From positions 572,458 to 636,457 of the forward strand of contig RDEW01000028.1 in assembly GCA_011109175.1 (NCBI GenBank): 64,000 nucleotides of DNA, read 5' to 3'. The notes below the pieces were generated by a model. The model saw only the letters and a program-made list of their open reading frames with translations. It did no database searches and was not told where the DNA came from. Positions 44,301 through 56,039 of the stretch are shown here, piece after piece. The translations under genes were made by a program, and so were the position numbers. How positions within the stretch are numbered: the first letter of the stretch is position 1; every line of letters starts with the position of its first letter. Source of the stretch: Dicyema japonicum. Its lineage: Eukaryota; Dicyemida; Rhombozoa; Dicyemidae.

Positions 44301-45385
44301 ACGAAATCATGGAAAATCCTTCGATCATGTAGAATCCAACACAAACAACAGAAGCGACAGCACCAACCACTATATTACCTGTCCAAAAAGGATGTCAATA
44401 TCTAAGGGCTACAAAACCAATAAATGATAAAATAAATCGAGAAAATATTCACCTATTACTTCCTGATTAAACATTTGGACGTTTTATAAATAATCATTAA
44501 AACTACAACAATTAATTATCTCAATAATAATCCTTCACCAAACGATCTTGTCCAAAGTTTTGAGCTCACAAATCTTGAACAGAAACCCACGTGTAGCTGT
44601 TAATTATTTAGTCCATAAATTACTTCAAGAGTGTTAGAAGGCAACAAAAGAAAGAAAAGCTCAGAGTAGGCATTCTCTAAGATATCCTTTATCAGCTCTA
44701 TCACTTCGTGAGTTTGACTGTTAAATCAGGATGAGTTGTTAAGTCAAGCTAAACTCAAAAATCTATTAATGCTCTCATATTCTTAAATTTAATCAAATAT
44801 CTTAATAACCTAATCAACTTATGACAAATTGCTGGAATCAAGGCGACAAAATTATGTAAGAACGACACGTAATCCGAAGAAGAAACAAAGTTAGTTTTTA
44901 ATCACAGAGTATAAAATTACGTATTCATTAGTCTCTCTATAGTTCATCAAAGAAGACATTATGAATTTTCAAAGTTTGAACCACAAGAGATTAAAATTCT
45001 AAACCCACGTGCATTCACTGAGCCAAACCTGTGAATGATAGATAGAATGAATCAATTTATCAATTTTTTATCACAAAGTATTAAAAAACATTAACCACAC
45101 ATTAAATGATATTAATCAAACCCGAGTAATTTTTTCCAATAAAATGTACTTTTAATTAATTCGTAAATGCTAAGAAACGATGTAATTTGCTGACGTATTA
45201 GATAAATCTGTGAAATAGAAGAATAAACGAATTTTGGTGAATACAAATATTATGCTATAAAAAAATAAATACTATGATAATTTATTTAATCTAAAAATAT
45301 TATTTTTTGAATAAAAAATACAAATTTGAATGCGGTCAGCCTTCGTGGTCATATAAATTGAAAAATTTAAAGGAAAATAATAATT
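44300..45385. other. AT-rich interval upstream of UBE2H
   Basis: It contains no ORF or repeat I recognise; the last part holds the UBE2H promoter. Confidence 0.3.
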
Positions 45386-46108
45386 ATGTCAATTGTTACA
45401 AGCTCACCACCAAGAAATCGAAGAAGGACTGAAAGGGACATAGCAGCACTGTAGCATTATCTTACATTACAAATTTCACATTCTCTTATTTCTAGGATCG
45501 AGGATGGGTACCAGGTTTACTTCCACCGTGAAGGGAATGATAAAGAGGGACCTTCGTTTTCCGTGAAATTTTGTGGCCCCAATGACTGTAAGTAAAAACT
45601 ATAAAAATCGTCATTTCTGACGCAAATACTATCGATTAATGCTATTAGCAAACTACCGAGGAGGGATATGGTATATAAGAGTCGACCTCCCCCTTGACTA
45701 CCCTGTCAAGTCTCCCTCTATTGGCTTCTCCAATCGTATTTATCACCCAAATATTGACGAACTCTCAGGCACTGTGTGTCTTGATGTCCTCAACCAGAGT
45801 TGGACCTCCATTTACGGTTTGTTTATATAATTAGAGCTTAGACCTTAAAAATGTATTTGGGTCATTTATACCTCAACTTTTACTGTACCCCAACCCTACT
45901 GATCCTCTTAATGGGGATGCTGCCAATATGTATATGAACCAACCTGAACAGTACATCAAAAAAGTCCGAGGTTGAGGTATCCTTGTATTTTTGCAGATTA
46001 TGTTGACCAGTATGCCTCATCCGCCATTCCTCCCCAATGGGACGTGTTGAATCTGAAGCTGAGAGCGATATTAGCTCGATACACTCACATGACGATATCG
46101 ATATTTGA
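45386..46108 (+). CDS. UBE2H: Ubiquitin-conjugating enzyme E2 H
   Basis: Six exons with introns of 45, 61, 25, 26 and 20 nt give 546 nt, 181 aa (human 183). The UBC fold is complete: '[15 protein letters not shown]', '[16 protein letters not shown]' with the HPN motif, and the catalytic Cys about residue 96 in '[13 protein letters not shown]'. '[20 protein letters not shown]' and the acidic tail '[14 protein letters not shown]' are typical of UBE2H. It accepts ubiquitin from E1 and, in other animals, works with the CTLH/GID (MAEA-RMND5A) E3 ligase. Using the 20-nt last intron restores the acidic tail; ignoring it gives a nonsense extension. The gene appears intact. Confidence 0.93.
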
Positions 46109-46241
46109 TTTAACAAAACTATTTTCTCATTTTTCTGTGTCGCATTGGTATATTGGGAATATTCCTATTTTAAATTGCTAACTTTTCTCTAGACACTGTC
46201 ATTGACTAGAACCTAATGTTCTCTGAAATTCTTCTCCTATA

Positions 46242-46316
46242 CGCTAACAGAGACTATATTCCTCTAGAAGTTTCCAGAAAATAGTCTTCGCAGACTATTC
46301 TCTCAGAGGTTAGCAT
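46242..46316. other. Imperfect inverted repeat / hairpin
   Basis: An inner perfect stem 'aatagtct' / 'agactatt' with a TCGC loop (46280-46299) lies between outer arms 'gctaac' (46242) and 'gttagc' (46309). It could be a structured RNA or a small palindromic element. It has no other copy in the window. Confidence 0.3.
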
Positions 46317-46679
46317 AAAATAGATATTATCTTATTACAAGCTAACTAGATCTTATATTTTCAGAAATCCTTCTTTCATTATAAAATTGTGGGTATTAAT
46401 ACTCGTTTTCTGTGAAATATTCAGCTACCAATCTATCGCTTTAAATACACCTAGAATCCACAGGAACGAGTGGAGTGGATGACGTTGTTTTAGTTTCCCG
46501 GGTTGCACATGCTTTGTCATGACAATGCATAGCAAAAGTGCATTAAAATGAGACCACCTCTTGTCTTGGTCCACCATCGATTTCTGCGCCACACCAGATA
46601 ACTCTGACTGAGCTCCGGAACGTTCTCATTTTCATGTCAACAACCGTTTAATTTTACTTGAAAAGACCGGAGATAAATA

Positions 46680-47140
46680 ACTAATATTGTGGTTTTTGAC
46701 TATCACAAAATCAATTTTTCAAACTTGGAAATTATGATCAATAAATTCCCCATCCGTTATCCTATTAACTCCTCATCCTCTTATGTCGTCATAAAAACTC
46801 ACAAAGTGATATCATACTTGATTGTCGTAATATTTATCCAAATTTATTGCGTAGTAGATTATGACGATTACGCATTATTCTTAATGAATTTGCATTAATG
46901 CTCCCATTCGGAATATGGCAAAATACTTTAAAAAAGATCACAACATCCACGTCCTAAACCACACCCGTGAGTCCAAAATTCCATTCTGGTTTTTAAAGAA
47001 AGAAGTAGAATCCAGTATTGATGGATCTATAATTCAGAATAAATATCCAAAATGGCGACCTACTAAAAATGGTTTTTTTGTCATATCCCTGTTAATAAGT
47101 AGATATTCTAACGATTTTGAGGACAAATTCAATTGAATGA
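46680..47140 (+). CDS. Possible small unknown gene (two ORFs)
   Basis: ORFs at 46689-46898 (a hydrophobic segment 'ISYLIVVIFIQIYCVV') and 46915-47136 ('MAKYFKKDHNIHVLNHTRES') lie close together. They might be exons of one small membrane protein gene, but no clean in-frame microintron joins them, and no family is recognised. 46320-46680 holds nothing. Confidence 0.25.
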
Positions 47141-47264
47141 GTTAAGAATTTGTTCTAATTTTTATTTAACATTAAGAAAACAATTTAATTGCCTAAAATA
47201 TTAAAAATATAAGAATTTGTAACAATTTTATATTTCTCCCCAAATTTATATTGAAAGGAAGTGT

Positions 47265-47412
47265 TTAATTGGTCGGAAGGCTGAGGTGGTGATGTACCTC
47301 TATTGCACAAAATGTCTACTTAGCTTCATGATTGATGAAAACCCTATAGTGACTCTAGAATAGATGACGGACTCGAGAGACATCAGAAACTAATTTCAGG
47401 ACAAAGAAAGTA
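47265..47412 (+). repeat. Repeat family C copy
   Basis: It contains 'taattggtcggaaggctgaggt', 'aaatgtctacttagcttcatg' (in parts), 'gacggactcgagagacatcag' and a 3' A-rich end, matching 37640-37812 and the flanks of 2570-2930. 47412-47760 is featureless. Confidence 0.55.
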
Positions 47413-47767
47413 TACAGTCCATGTAGGATCCGGAGTTGAATATCTTCCCCAAATTAAAAGAACTTGGGGATCATCTGTAAGGAGCTGCACGTATAGGATA
47501 ATGATAAACTTCTAAGAGAACGTCCCCTACTGAGAACACGTCAAACTAAAGAATTAGTACATTTCAAAGGTGGTGTGACCATTTTTTGATTGTCAATAAT
47601 TAAAGACAAAGTTAGTTTGATTGCTGTATTGAAAATAATGTACTACAAACTCCTTCAATTTCCTTTAGTCGCCACAAAACTGAGGTTTATCGACTACACT
47701 ATAAAAATAACTACACGCTTTAACCACGTGCTATTTATGAACACATTTTTGAATTAAAAAAAAGTTA

Positions 47768-48238
47768 TTATCTAATTTTTTTGATACATTTGTAGAAACC
47801 AAAAGCTTTGAGAAAAAATATTCCCTCCTCTTGAATGACTTCATAAACGTTAAACATGTTTCTCTTCTTAAGGTTGAAGACTGCGTACATTCCATTGCCT
47901 TCATTTCCAACCTCCATTACGTTTTTCCCAATATAAATTATCCCCCTGTAAATGGTTCCAATTCCAGTGCTTTTTATTTTGTATTTGTACCACCCTTTGT
48001 CTGAAATTGTATCATAAGTCAGTTTATAGACAGTATCGTTGATTGTAAGTTCTACCTTATAGCACGGAAAAACAGGGGATCTAACTATGGGGGAACAATT
48101 CTGCCAGTACAGCGACACCAAGGCAGTGTCTACAATAAATGTAAAAGACGTACTTATTAGTGGAAGTAGCAAGGAGACACCTATACCAATTTTGCCATGA
48201 CGTTTATGTTTAAGTTTACCCAAAAATTCTCTGACCAT
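47768..48238 (-). CDS. Unknown 156-aa protein with an N-terminal membrane anchor
   Basis: A single open frame from ATG at 48238. A basic N-terminus ('MVREFLGKLKHKRHGK') is followed by a hydrophobic stretch ('IGVSLLLPLISTSFTFIV'), suggesting a signal anchor with the rest outside the cytosol. The following 100 residues alternate hydrophobic and polar residues with Tyr/Gly-rich patches ('GWYKYKIKSTGIGTIYRG'), which fits a beta-rich domain. The lack of microintrons is unusual here. Family unrecognised. Confidence 0.5.
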   Translation of the reverse strand: MVREFLGKLKHKRHGKIGIGVSLLLPLISTSFTFIVDTALVSLYWQNCSPIVRSPVFPCYKVELTINDTVYKLTYDTISDKGWYKYKIKSTGIGTIYRGIIYIGKNVMEVGNEGNGMYAVFNLKKRNMFNVYEVIQEEGIFFLKAFGFYKCIKKIR

Positions 48239-48677
48239 TTACTATTAACGTATTTTCAGTTTAAATTGGTATTCTTAGAAAACAGAAAATCTCTACTTTT
48301 AGAAACTTTATTACGAAAGTATCAACTTTCATGGAAACTTAAAAATGACTGATCTGGAACCAAACAATTTATGTTGGGAACAAATTAATACGAAGAGGAA
48401 ATTTTGGAGGAGAGTTAACTGACCTGACAACATCTACAAAAAACTGTAAATTAAAAAGGATTTTTTTCATTGTTGACAACTTTGGTCACTTCTTTTATAG
48501 TGTCATTTTAATCGTCGAATTTCTCGTTAAAAATTCAACCATTTATGATTTCCTTTAGAAAATATCATATTTCCTTTTTTGACGACTTTAATCAAAGGAA
48601 ATTGATCTTAACGGCTCAGGTTTAACGACAAGAATAAACCAGATTTTCTCACACAAAAGTCTATTTTCCATTTTAAG

Positions 48678-50249
48678 CAGTGGTTCCCACCTTTTTGAGA
48701 GCACGGAACCCTATCGACATTTTTCATTTTATACGGAACCCTCATATATTTTTTAATAATCATCAGGTTTTTTACTAATATGAAAAAAATAAAATGCTAG
48801 TTAGTGAAATGGTTGATGTCTCTTGCATAGCTCTGTAATATTAGGCCTTGTCCTTGACAGGGATAAATGTAGGTCTTCTTCCACATACAGTAGGTTCGCA
48901 CGTTTATTATTCTTTATATTTGCTAATGCAGAAATTCCACTTTCACAGAGATAAGTCGTTGAAAACTGAACCAAAACTTTTAAAGCTTTGTTTGTAGGAT
49001 ATTCTTTTTTTACAATCAGCCAAAACGAATCAATCAAGCTGTAAATGTTCCATTTTAACGTTCTGTCACTTGAAACAAAACCAAGTTCTTCCTCTTTTAA
49101 TGATATCTCGTTTCCAGTTATTTCGTACTCAGCAAAAGGGTTCCTCACCCAATCATAGAGTTCAACTGATATGGGTGGAAAATAATTATTCGTACATGAA
49201 GAAAAAAATGCGTGTGAATGATGTTCGGATTCTTATTTTTTTCGCAATAGAAACAAAGCCTTTAAATTGCCCAGTCATTGCTAGAAACCATCAGTGCAGA
49301 TACCCACACATGCATTGCAATCCAACTTTATATCCTCAAAATATGAATTTATGTCATATCCCTTGGTTGTTCCGAGAAACTCTTTGCAGCAAAGAAAATC
49401 TTCAACAATGGATTACATCGTTCATATATCGAACAAAAACAAAAAGTTGCATTCTCTCTGTAATATCTGAGCTTTCATTTACTTGAAGAGCAAAAAACAC
49501 AGATTTTTTTATTCGCTGAACCAAAGTGGTTTCAATATCATCAGACATATCCTTGATGCGTCTGCTCAAGAATTATTAGAAATATTAAGTCGAGCTCAGC
49601 GACAGCAATTTCTCAGAACATTATCTTCACTACTTCTTTGCATGCAGGCAAAATTTCAGTTTCGGCGAGAGAATGCGATTCCATATTTTTAGCGGTAATC
49701 TCAGCAACAGCATAACTAGCATGCAGTGCTTCTTCGTTTATTTTGAATTTTTTTCTAAAACGGGATTCTTGAACTTTATTCTGGTCCAATTTCCGCATAA
49801 AATATTCTTTTTTTTTCTTTGAAAGTTCACGGTGCTTGGTGGAGAAATGACGTCGGTGCCTTATCACTATTCGCAAGTTTTGCAAACAACACAAAGTAGT
49901 AGTGGGCAATCCATGTCTCCAGTCTATGTGCAAACTAAAGGCAATATAACTTTCTCGATACGATCGAACTTAAAGATATGCACTGTCATAAGACTCCATT
50001 TAGACACACGCAAATTAAATTAATTCGTTTTGAAAAATTATTCTTTTGAAAAAACAATTAAAAAAATTTTTTGGAATTTCGCGGAACCCAGGTTGGAAAC
50101 CTCTGCATAAGAATATCCTTGATGCGTCTGCTCATAGAATTATTAGAAATAGGAATTAAGTCGAGCTCAGCAGCGGCAAATTAATTCGTTTTGAAAAAAG
50201 AATTAAAAAAAATTTTGGAACTTCGCGGAACCTAGGTTGGGAACCTCTG
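48678..50249 (-). mobile_element. hAT transposon, ZBED5-type, degenerate
   Basis: Terminal inverted repeats 'cagtggttcccacct' and (inverted) 'cagaggttcccaaccta' are flanked by 8-bp near-identical target duplications ATTTTAAG (48670-48677) and ATTTAAAG (50250-50257). On the minus strand the transposase is readable in order: 'FSTKHRELSKKKKEYFMRKL', 'INEEALHASYAVAEITAKN', 'LQVNESSDITERMQLFVFV', 'CVGICTDGF', and the hAT C-terminal domain 'LVQFSTTYLCESGISALANI'. Stops, frameshifts and an internal deletion inactivate it. The last 150 bp contain a second 3' end. Confidence 0.9.
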
Positions 50250-50328
50250 ATTTAAAGTATCATCGTGAGCAAGTATTTATTCACCAAGGATTATTCGTTA
50301 TAATTTAACGAGAAAAAAAGGTTTCTTC

Positions 50329-50571
50329 ATGGAAATACATGATCGCACAATGGAAACATGCGAGGACATGAAGAATGTAAAGAAACGGATCTTCTTAAAT
50401 ATCCGCCTGTTGCTTCCAAAAGACCAAATCAGACAGAAATGCATGTTCCCAATTGGAGCTAGGATTTTTAGAAATACTGAAGAGCTAAAGAAGTTTTACG
50501 TTGCCTTCAGCCGTATTTGGGCAGAGTTTTCGTCATCCCATACTCTGTTATCGCAAGAGATTGGAATTTAA
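50329..50571 (+). CDS. Possible small unknown ORF, 80 aa
   Basis: An open frame from ATG at 50329 reads 'MEIHDRTMETCEDMKNVKKR' and ends 'LLSQEIGI'. It has no known motif. It might be a short host gene between two transposons. An opposing ORF at 50722-50946 is equally anonymous. Confidence 0.25.
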   Translation: MEIHDRTMETCEDMKNVKKRIFLNIRLLLPKDQIRQKCMFPIGARIFRNTEELKKFYVAFSRIWAEFSSSHTLLSQEIGI

Positions 50572-50959
50572 GATCAGACACTCAAGCGACCAGCAAGATA
50601 CATATCCATATGGACTAGGGCAAGAAGAAATAAGTACAAAGATTTAATAAATTATACAATTAGGCAGATATTCTAATAAAAATACGATTGTGTGATTATT
50701 AGATATATTCGGTGGTTTTGATTATCGAGAGCAGATTGCTTGTCTCAATATTGTCTGACAATTTCTGTTCACACACTTTGTAACCAAATACATAAATCGA
50801 GGATGTAATTTATGACAAACGTCTTTCCATAACCACTCATCTGGAATGTACTTCTTGTGTATAAACTTGGCGACCTCTTCAAAGAGATGGTCATGAATTA
50901 ATATGTATTTTTTGTAAGGTAACAATTTATTGAAGAATAAAACCAAATAGTTAAAGGCT

Positions 50960-53275
50960 ACTGGCTCCTCTCAGGATTGAGAGCGCATTTCCCCTTTTAT
51001 TGTGGTGTTGTGGTGTATTAGCCGTTCTACTTTTTGGATTGAACATGACAATGGAAAAGGATCCGAAACCAACACCGAAACCCAAAGAGCATATTTCTCG
51101 CACGTCTATCCTCTGCATTATCTGTGGAGAGGCAAACAAGAGGAAATATAGTATCCAATGTTCCCGTTGCCCAAATTTTGGACACCTTGGGTGCAACAAG
51201 CTGACAAGACGGACTGCTCAGTGTCTCCCAAGTTGGTCATGCCCCACATGCCTTGGGAACCCCACAAGGCAAAAGGAACCGCTCTCTGGTTCAGTCCTGG
51301 ACCTATTAACACGGACGAATGTTTACGCCGCCTGAACCGGCTTGTATCAGAGAGGGTTATCCCACTCAGAATCCCAAAGTCGGTGCGCCTAGCAGCTGCC
51401 ACGTGTCTCTCAAAACTAATCACCAAAGCAGTCAGTGACAACACCCAAGAAGCTTGGATGCGCCTTCTCTGCTTTGCACCTCTAGTCCTCGGATCACATC
51501 CGACCGAACTGAAGGAACGGAATGTCAAGTCAATCATCAAAAGGAACGTTTCTAAATACGAAAGTATCAACCTGGCGGATACACTGGAAAGCATTTCGAC
51601 TTCTGTTGACTCACCCTCTTCATCCAGAACCAAGAAAAGGGATCTTCGCAGAGAAATAAACAAGAAGATCATGGTCGGGGACATTCGGGGAGCCCTACGT
51701 ACACTCTCCAGCAGCGACAAGGTTCTTTCACCAAGCAAAGAAACCTTAGACCAGTTAGTCCAGAAACATCCGCCCGCACCAGCTGATCTACGTGACACGA
51801 AAATTCAAAAGGATGTCCCACAACTAAATGCCACCCCTGATGATATTAAATGGGCTATTCGTGCATTTGGAAGCAGCGGCGCCGGTCTGGACGGCCTACG
51901 CCCAAGCCACATAAAAGACCTCACCTCTGTAACAACCGTCGACACAGGGGACTCCCTCATCGTCTCATTGAATGCTCTTACGAACCACGTTCTTCGGGCA
52001 GATATCTCGGAGTATGCTCGAGAACTCCTCTTCGCTTCGAGGTTGGTAGCCTTCAAGAAGCCTTGCGGCGGGATAAGACCCATCGCCATTGGTAACGTCC
52101 TTAGGCGCCTATCGTCGAAGATCGCTGCCAGAGCAGCCAGCAAGACTTTGAGTGCCGAACTTAGTCCTGTCCAACTCGGAGTTGGAGTACCTAATGGATG
52201 TGAAGCAGTAATACATTCAATCCGGAATTTTGTTGCCAGCCCTCCTGACGCGCAGGATTCAATTATAGTCAAACTGGACATACGTAATGCATTCAATAGC
52301 ATCCGAAGGATAGAATCATAGAAGATATTGTCTCTAGGATTCCTGAGATCAGCAGGATGGTCAGACTCTCATATGGTTCCCCGTGTACGCTGATCTTCGG
52401 ACAACACGCCATCAAGTCCAAGACTGGAGTCCAACAAGGAGACCCACTTGGCCCTCTACTCTTTGCTTTGGGATCGACTGTGTATCATCTGCGATCAAAA
52501 CTCCCTTGAACTTATGGTACCTTGATGACGCGACCATTGGGGGAGTTGGGAAATTGTTGTGGAAGAGGTTAAACGCGTCATCCCTGCCCTCGCGGCACTC
52601 GGACTGGAGCCGAATCCATCGAAGTGCGAAGTTATTAACGTGACCTGTGGAGAGGACACCTTTGAACGCGCAATAACGACCATTTCTACTTGCCTCCAGG
52701 ACATCAAAGTCACCCGACTAGAAAAGGCGATTTTCCTCGGATCTCCTCTGTATGACATGTCAACTGTCCTGGAGGAGAAGAGTGAATCCGTACAGCTGCT
52801 CACGCACAATCTAAAGGCTTTGGACTCCCACATTTCTCTCTTCATCCTCAAGAATTTTCACCTTACACCACGACTCCTTTTTTTTCTACGGACATCCCCA
52901 TGTTTCACAGACATGGATTTCTTGAGAGTTATCGATGAGAAGCTGAGGACCTCTGTTGAAGAAACACTTAACATCTCTCTGGATAAAGCAGGGTGGACCC
53001 AATGCAAGTTACCACTTCGTTATGGAGGAATTGGGATACGCTCGCCACTTGAACTCGCCCTCCCAGCCTTTCTGTCTTCGACATATGCTTCCCGTGGTCT
53101 AGTTCACCAGATCCTACGCTACATTAACGGATCGGACACTGAACCAATGGCATGCATGGCTCACGATGTTTGGATTGGACTTAATTTGGGACTCCCGAAG
53201 AACTTCAACAAACAACGAGACTGGAACGAACTTGTATGTTCGAGGACCAAAAAAAAATAAAAAAAAATATGTATT
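50960..53275 (+). mobile_element. R2-like non-LTR retrotransposon with PHD-type finger and RT, 3' truncated
   Basis: A start at 51045 leads to a PHD-like zinc finger C4HC3: 'CIICGEANKRKYSIQCSRC', then 'HLGCNKL' and 'WSCPTC'. After a frameshift a 387-codon frame carries the RT: 'TPDDIKWAIRAFGSSGAGLDG' region, 'AFKKPCGGIRPIAIGNVLRR', 'LGVGVPNGCEAVIHSI' and 'VKLDIRNAFNSI'. A further frame has 'GVQQGDPLGPLLFAL' and the catalytic 'WYLDDATIGG' (52520). The thumb region continues to 53256. Only two or three frameshifts separate it from an open frame, so it is the youngest RT in the window. The expected C-terminal CCHC and restriction-like endonuclease are absent; the sequence ends in an A-rich stretch. 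Confidence 0.88.
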
Positions 53276-53477
53276 TTTAGGGGATAGATTTGTACATCCC
53301 ATAACACCCATTAACTATCCAATTCGGAAGCTGGTTAATTACTTTAAATATGGTCTGTTTGTTAAAGTCTGCTAATGTGTCTTTTCATTCGGTCACTCTC
53401 TTGTTCATAAAAAAAATTTGTTCTCACTACTCGCCTGCTTCTTCCAATATTCACCTAAAATACCTTCTTTCGTTAAA

Positions 53478-53702
53478 TCAGAACTCTACATTCATTTTCT
53501 CTCGTTTATTTTTTGATAAAAATATCTCCAACTGAATTATAAATTCCAAATTGCATTTCCAATCTTTCGGAATACACCTGGTGATAAGCTCGACCATACA
53601 CAAAGTCTCAAACGCAATTAGGACGAAATAGAAAACGGTTACAAATTTCCTCCGTTCGGCAGAATCAACAGCAGGACAATCCGAGTTTGTTATGAAAATC
53701 AT
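53478..53702 (-). CDS. Possible membrane-protein exon, unknown
   Basis: An open frame from ATG at 53702 reads 'MIFITNSDCPAVDSAERRKF' followed by a hydrophobic helix 'VTVFYFVLIAFETLCMVELI'. It might be part of a microintron gene, but neighbouring exons could not be fixed. On the plus strand 53808-54026 is open but lacks an ATG ('CRLPTIGLTGFQYYRPSALR'); its status is unknown. Confidence 0.25.
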   Translation of the reverse strand: MIFITNSDCPAVDSAERRKFVTVFYFVLIAFETLCMVELITRCIPKDWKCNLEFIIQLEIFLSKNKREKMNVEF

Positions 53703-54029
53703 ATTCTTCGAGAAAAAGGTATCAAGTTAAATTAAAGTCTAAGGGAACTGAATAAAACCTATTATGAATTGAGCCTCGATTCCAATTAAAACTTTCTTTC
53801 TAAAAAGTTGATAAGAAACCTTTGTAGGCTTCCGACCATCGGGTTAACAGGCTTTCAGTATTACAGACCATCAGCCTTGAGGTATTCTTGCGAATATTTT
53901 CTAAGCGACTCGGAAAACTCCGACGCCTACTCAACTTTGTCCTCTTCATTAACTGATAATGATGGGACGATTAATTTTATCAAAAAAGGAAACGGAGAAG
54001 GAAAGGGCAAGTCGATTTTTTGTTAAAAT

Positions 54030-54600
54030 GAGATTTTGGAGTAAATTCTAGGTTAGGAACCACGTGGTCAGGTTCTCAAGTTTGAAAAGGATAATTTTGG
54101 GTTTTGAGAGGTCAAAATGAGTTTTTTAAAAGAGAAATTTTTGATAACACACTTAGAAAACACTTCGAATCATCAAAATAATCAGGTTTTTCAATTTACT
54201 AGTATCGATAGGTTAGGAATATATGGAGTCGAACATGACTTTGGAAGATGAATATAGAAGTTCGAGAATATAACGTCTCGACGCCAAAAAATAAAATTCA
54301 ATAAAAATCTGTCTTAGTATTATTATCAACTTAAACTTACTACACTCTGCGTTCAGAAGAGTCGCCAGGAACAATTACCGATATATCCTGTGGTCTTGCA
54401 AAGAACTAGGAAAATGGTTATTTTGGAAAAAGTAGATCGATGTGGAGAAACATCGATTAGTCATGAAAATGGACACCCCGTTCGAGTTTCTCTACAGAAA
54501 TTCGAGAAGACACTTCTGAAATGTAATGGGAGGTATATATTTGTTCTTTAAGGGTTTCGGTACTCTCTGGGGCCATCCTGAGTGACTGCCTGTCATCGTG
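54030..54600. other. Interval without recognisable features
   Basis: AT-rich, with one stretch near 54085-54130 that weakly recalls repeat family E. No gene. Confidence 0.3.
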
Positions 54601-54619
54601 ATATTTAAAAAAAAGTTAT

Positions 54620-55920
54620 CTACAATAATAGCATTCCAAACCATGTATTTTTTACTATTTCACGGGAAAAAATCGTTCCTTCAAGCCTTTTGTTATTTCT
54701 GTTAAGTCTAAGGAGGCACAGTAGTACAGGATATTTTGCCGGTAGAATTCCTCGCAAATACTTCGTTTCATCGCCATATGCCTCACGATACTTCCAGGCT
54801 CCATAGCCAAAATAGGGAATCAAGTTTCTTTAGCGTTCACCGGCTTCCCAACGAGAAAACATCTTTCTAAGCATTCTTGTTAGCGATTCGGGTTGCAATC
54901 CGTATAGGGTATTGTGTGATTCAACTGCGAAACCGCTAGCAGCGTTGATCGAAGAGAAAAAAGTCGGAGGGTCATTTCGAGAGGCGAGCAGATACTGATC
55001 TTCAAAAATGTCGTCAAAGAAATGTTCTATTATTTCGACCTCAGTGTCGCGTCAGTTCTCAAAATACGTGGCAGTCTGTAGTAAGAAACGAAAAGGCGAC
55101 TTGGAATAGAAGTTCCGCAAAAAAATAGTCCATTGAATTGAGAAAAGTAAAGTTACGGGAAAAACAACGTGGAGTCATTCCTATGTTTAAAGAAAGTTAA
55201 GATTTTCCTGTAGATAGATGGGACTCGAGAGAAATAGCTTCTTCAACATTGGTGATGAATATTCGTCGTTCTTCGAGCATAATATGTAAATGATCTTGCA
55301 TTAAGAAGGATTCAATGGTTTTATTGTATAGATGGCAACCTTTTAGCATTCATCTGATTGCAGAAGCGAGTGAGTCAATCCCTAAGGAAAATAGTAGAGT
55401 CCTTAGTGGTCTTATTTGCTAAACAACAATTCTAGACTTTAGAGTCTACCTGCAGAAAATCAATGTGAAAACTCGCCTATACGAGAGGCTTACAATTCCG
55501 CTAATTTTGAGGTCCCGACAAAACGAGCTTTGATTATGAAATTCCGACCAACGCTATTCTATGTTTTTTGGATGTCCAGCTTAAACAAGATGACATTTTT
55601 CCCTTCTCATAGACTGGCTATGAATCCGAGAGACAAATGAATAGTAGACTCGAATCCGCATGGAATCCCAACCTCAGCTAAGATTTAGGAGATCAAAAGC
55701 TGATTTTGAAGCAATTTTTAATGATAAGTGTTTGAATATGTTTGCAATAGTAATCGGCCGGATCCCACCAAAAGGTTTTCTGAAAGCAAGTAATTTTGAT
55801 GCAACGATAGTTCGTGGGGGTTGTCGCTAATTTCAACCCGAAAAATATGGTTACTGAAAATCTTTATAGAGCTTGTTAGTGAGTTCCCCGTATTGGCAGT
55901 TGCAACATAAGTAACATCCT
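54620..55920 (-). pseudogene. R2-like reverse transcriptase relic
   Basis: The minus strand near 55790-55690 reads 'SKLLAFRKPFGGIRPITIAN' followed by 'IFKHLSLKIASKSA', aligning with 'AFKKPCGGIRPIAIGN' of the copy at 50960-53275. 'VILFKLDIQ' (around 55590) is motif A. Downstream come broken frames, a longer segment 'EVEIIEHFFDDIFEDQYLLA' and 'FAVESHNTLYGLQPESLTRM' (to 54850), and 'IPYFGYGAWKYREAYGDETK' (to 54620). It is heavily mutated. Confidence 0.65.
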
Positions 55921-56039
55921 TTATATGGCTTTAGCGTAGCCAGGCTAGGCCAGGATTGCTGCTCCTTGAAAAAAAATGAAATTGCCGATCATATGCCAAC
56001 GGGGGAGAATATTTGTGGAGAGTCTATCTAATTTTATCA

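Noticed and set aside
46044-46180. UBE2H C-terminal extension in the unspliced frame
   Set aside because: It replaces the family's acidic tail with an unrelated hydrophobic sequence; a 20-nt intron restores an acidic tail and an overall length close to the family's.
51118-51798. 226-codon ORF on the minus strand
   Set aside because: It is the antisense of the R2-like RT frame (51158-52321), which has clear RT motifs; the antisense frame shows none. The same applies to 51805-52302 (minus).
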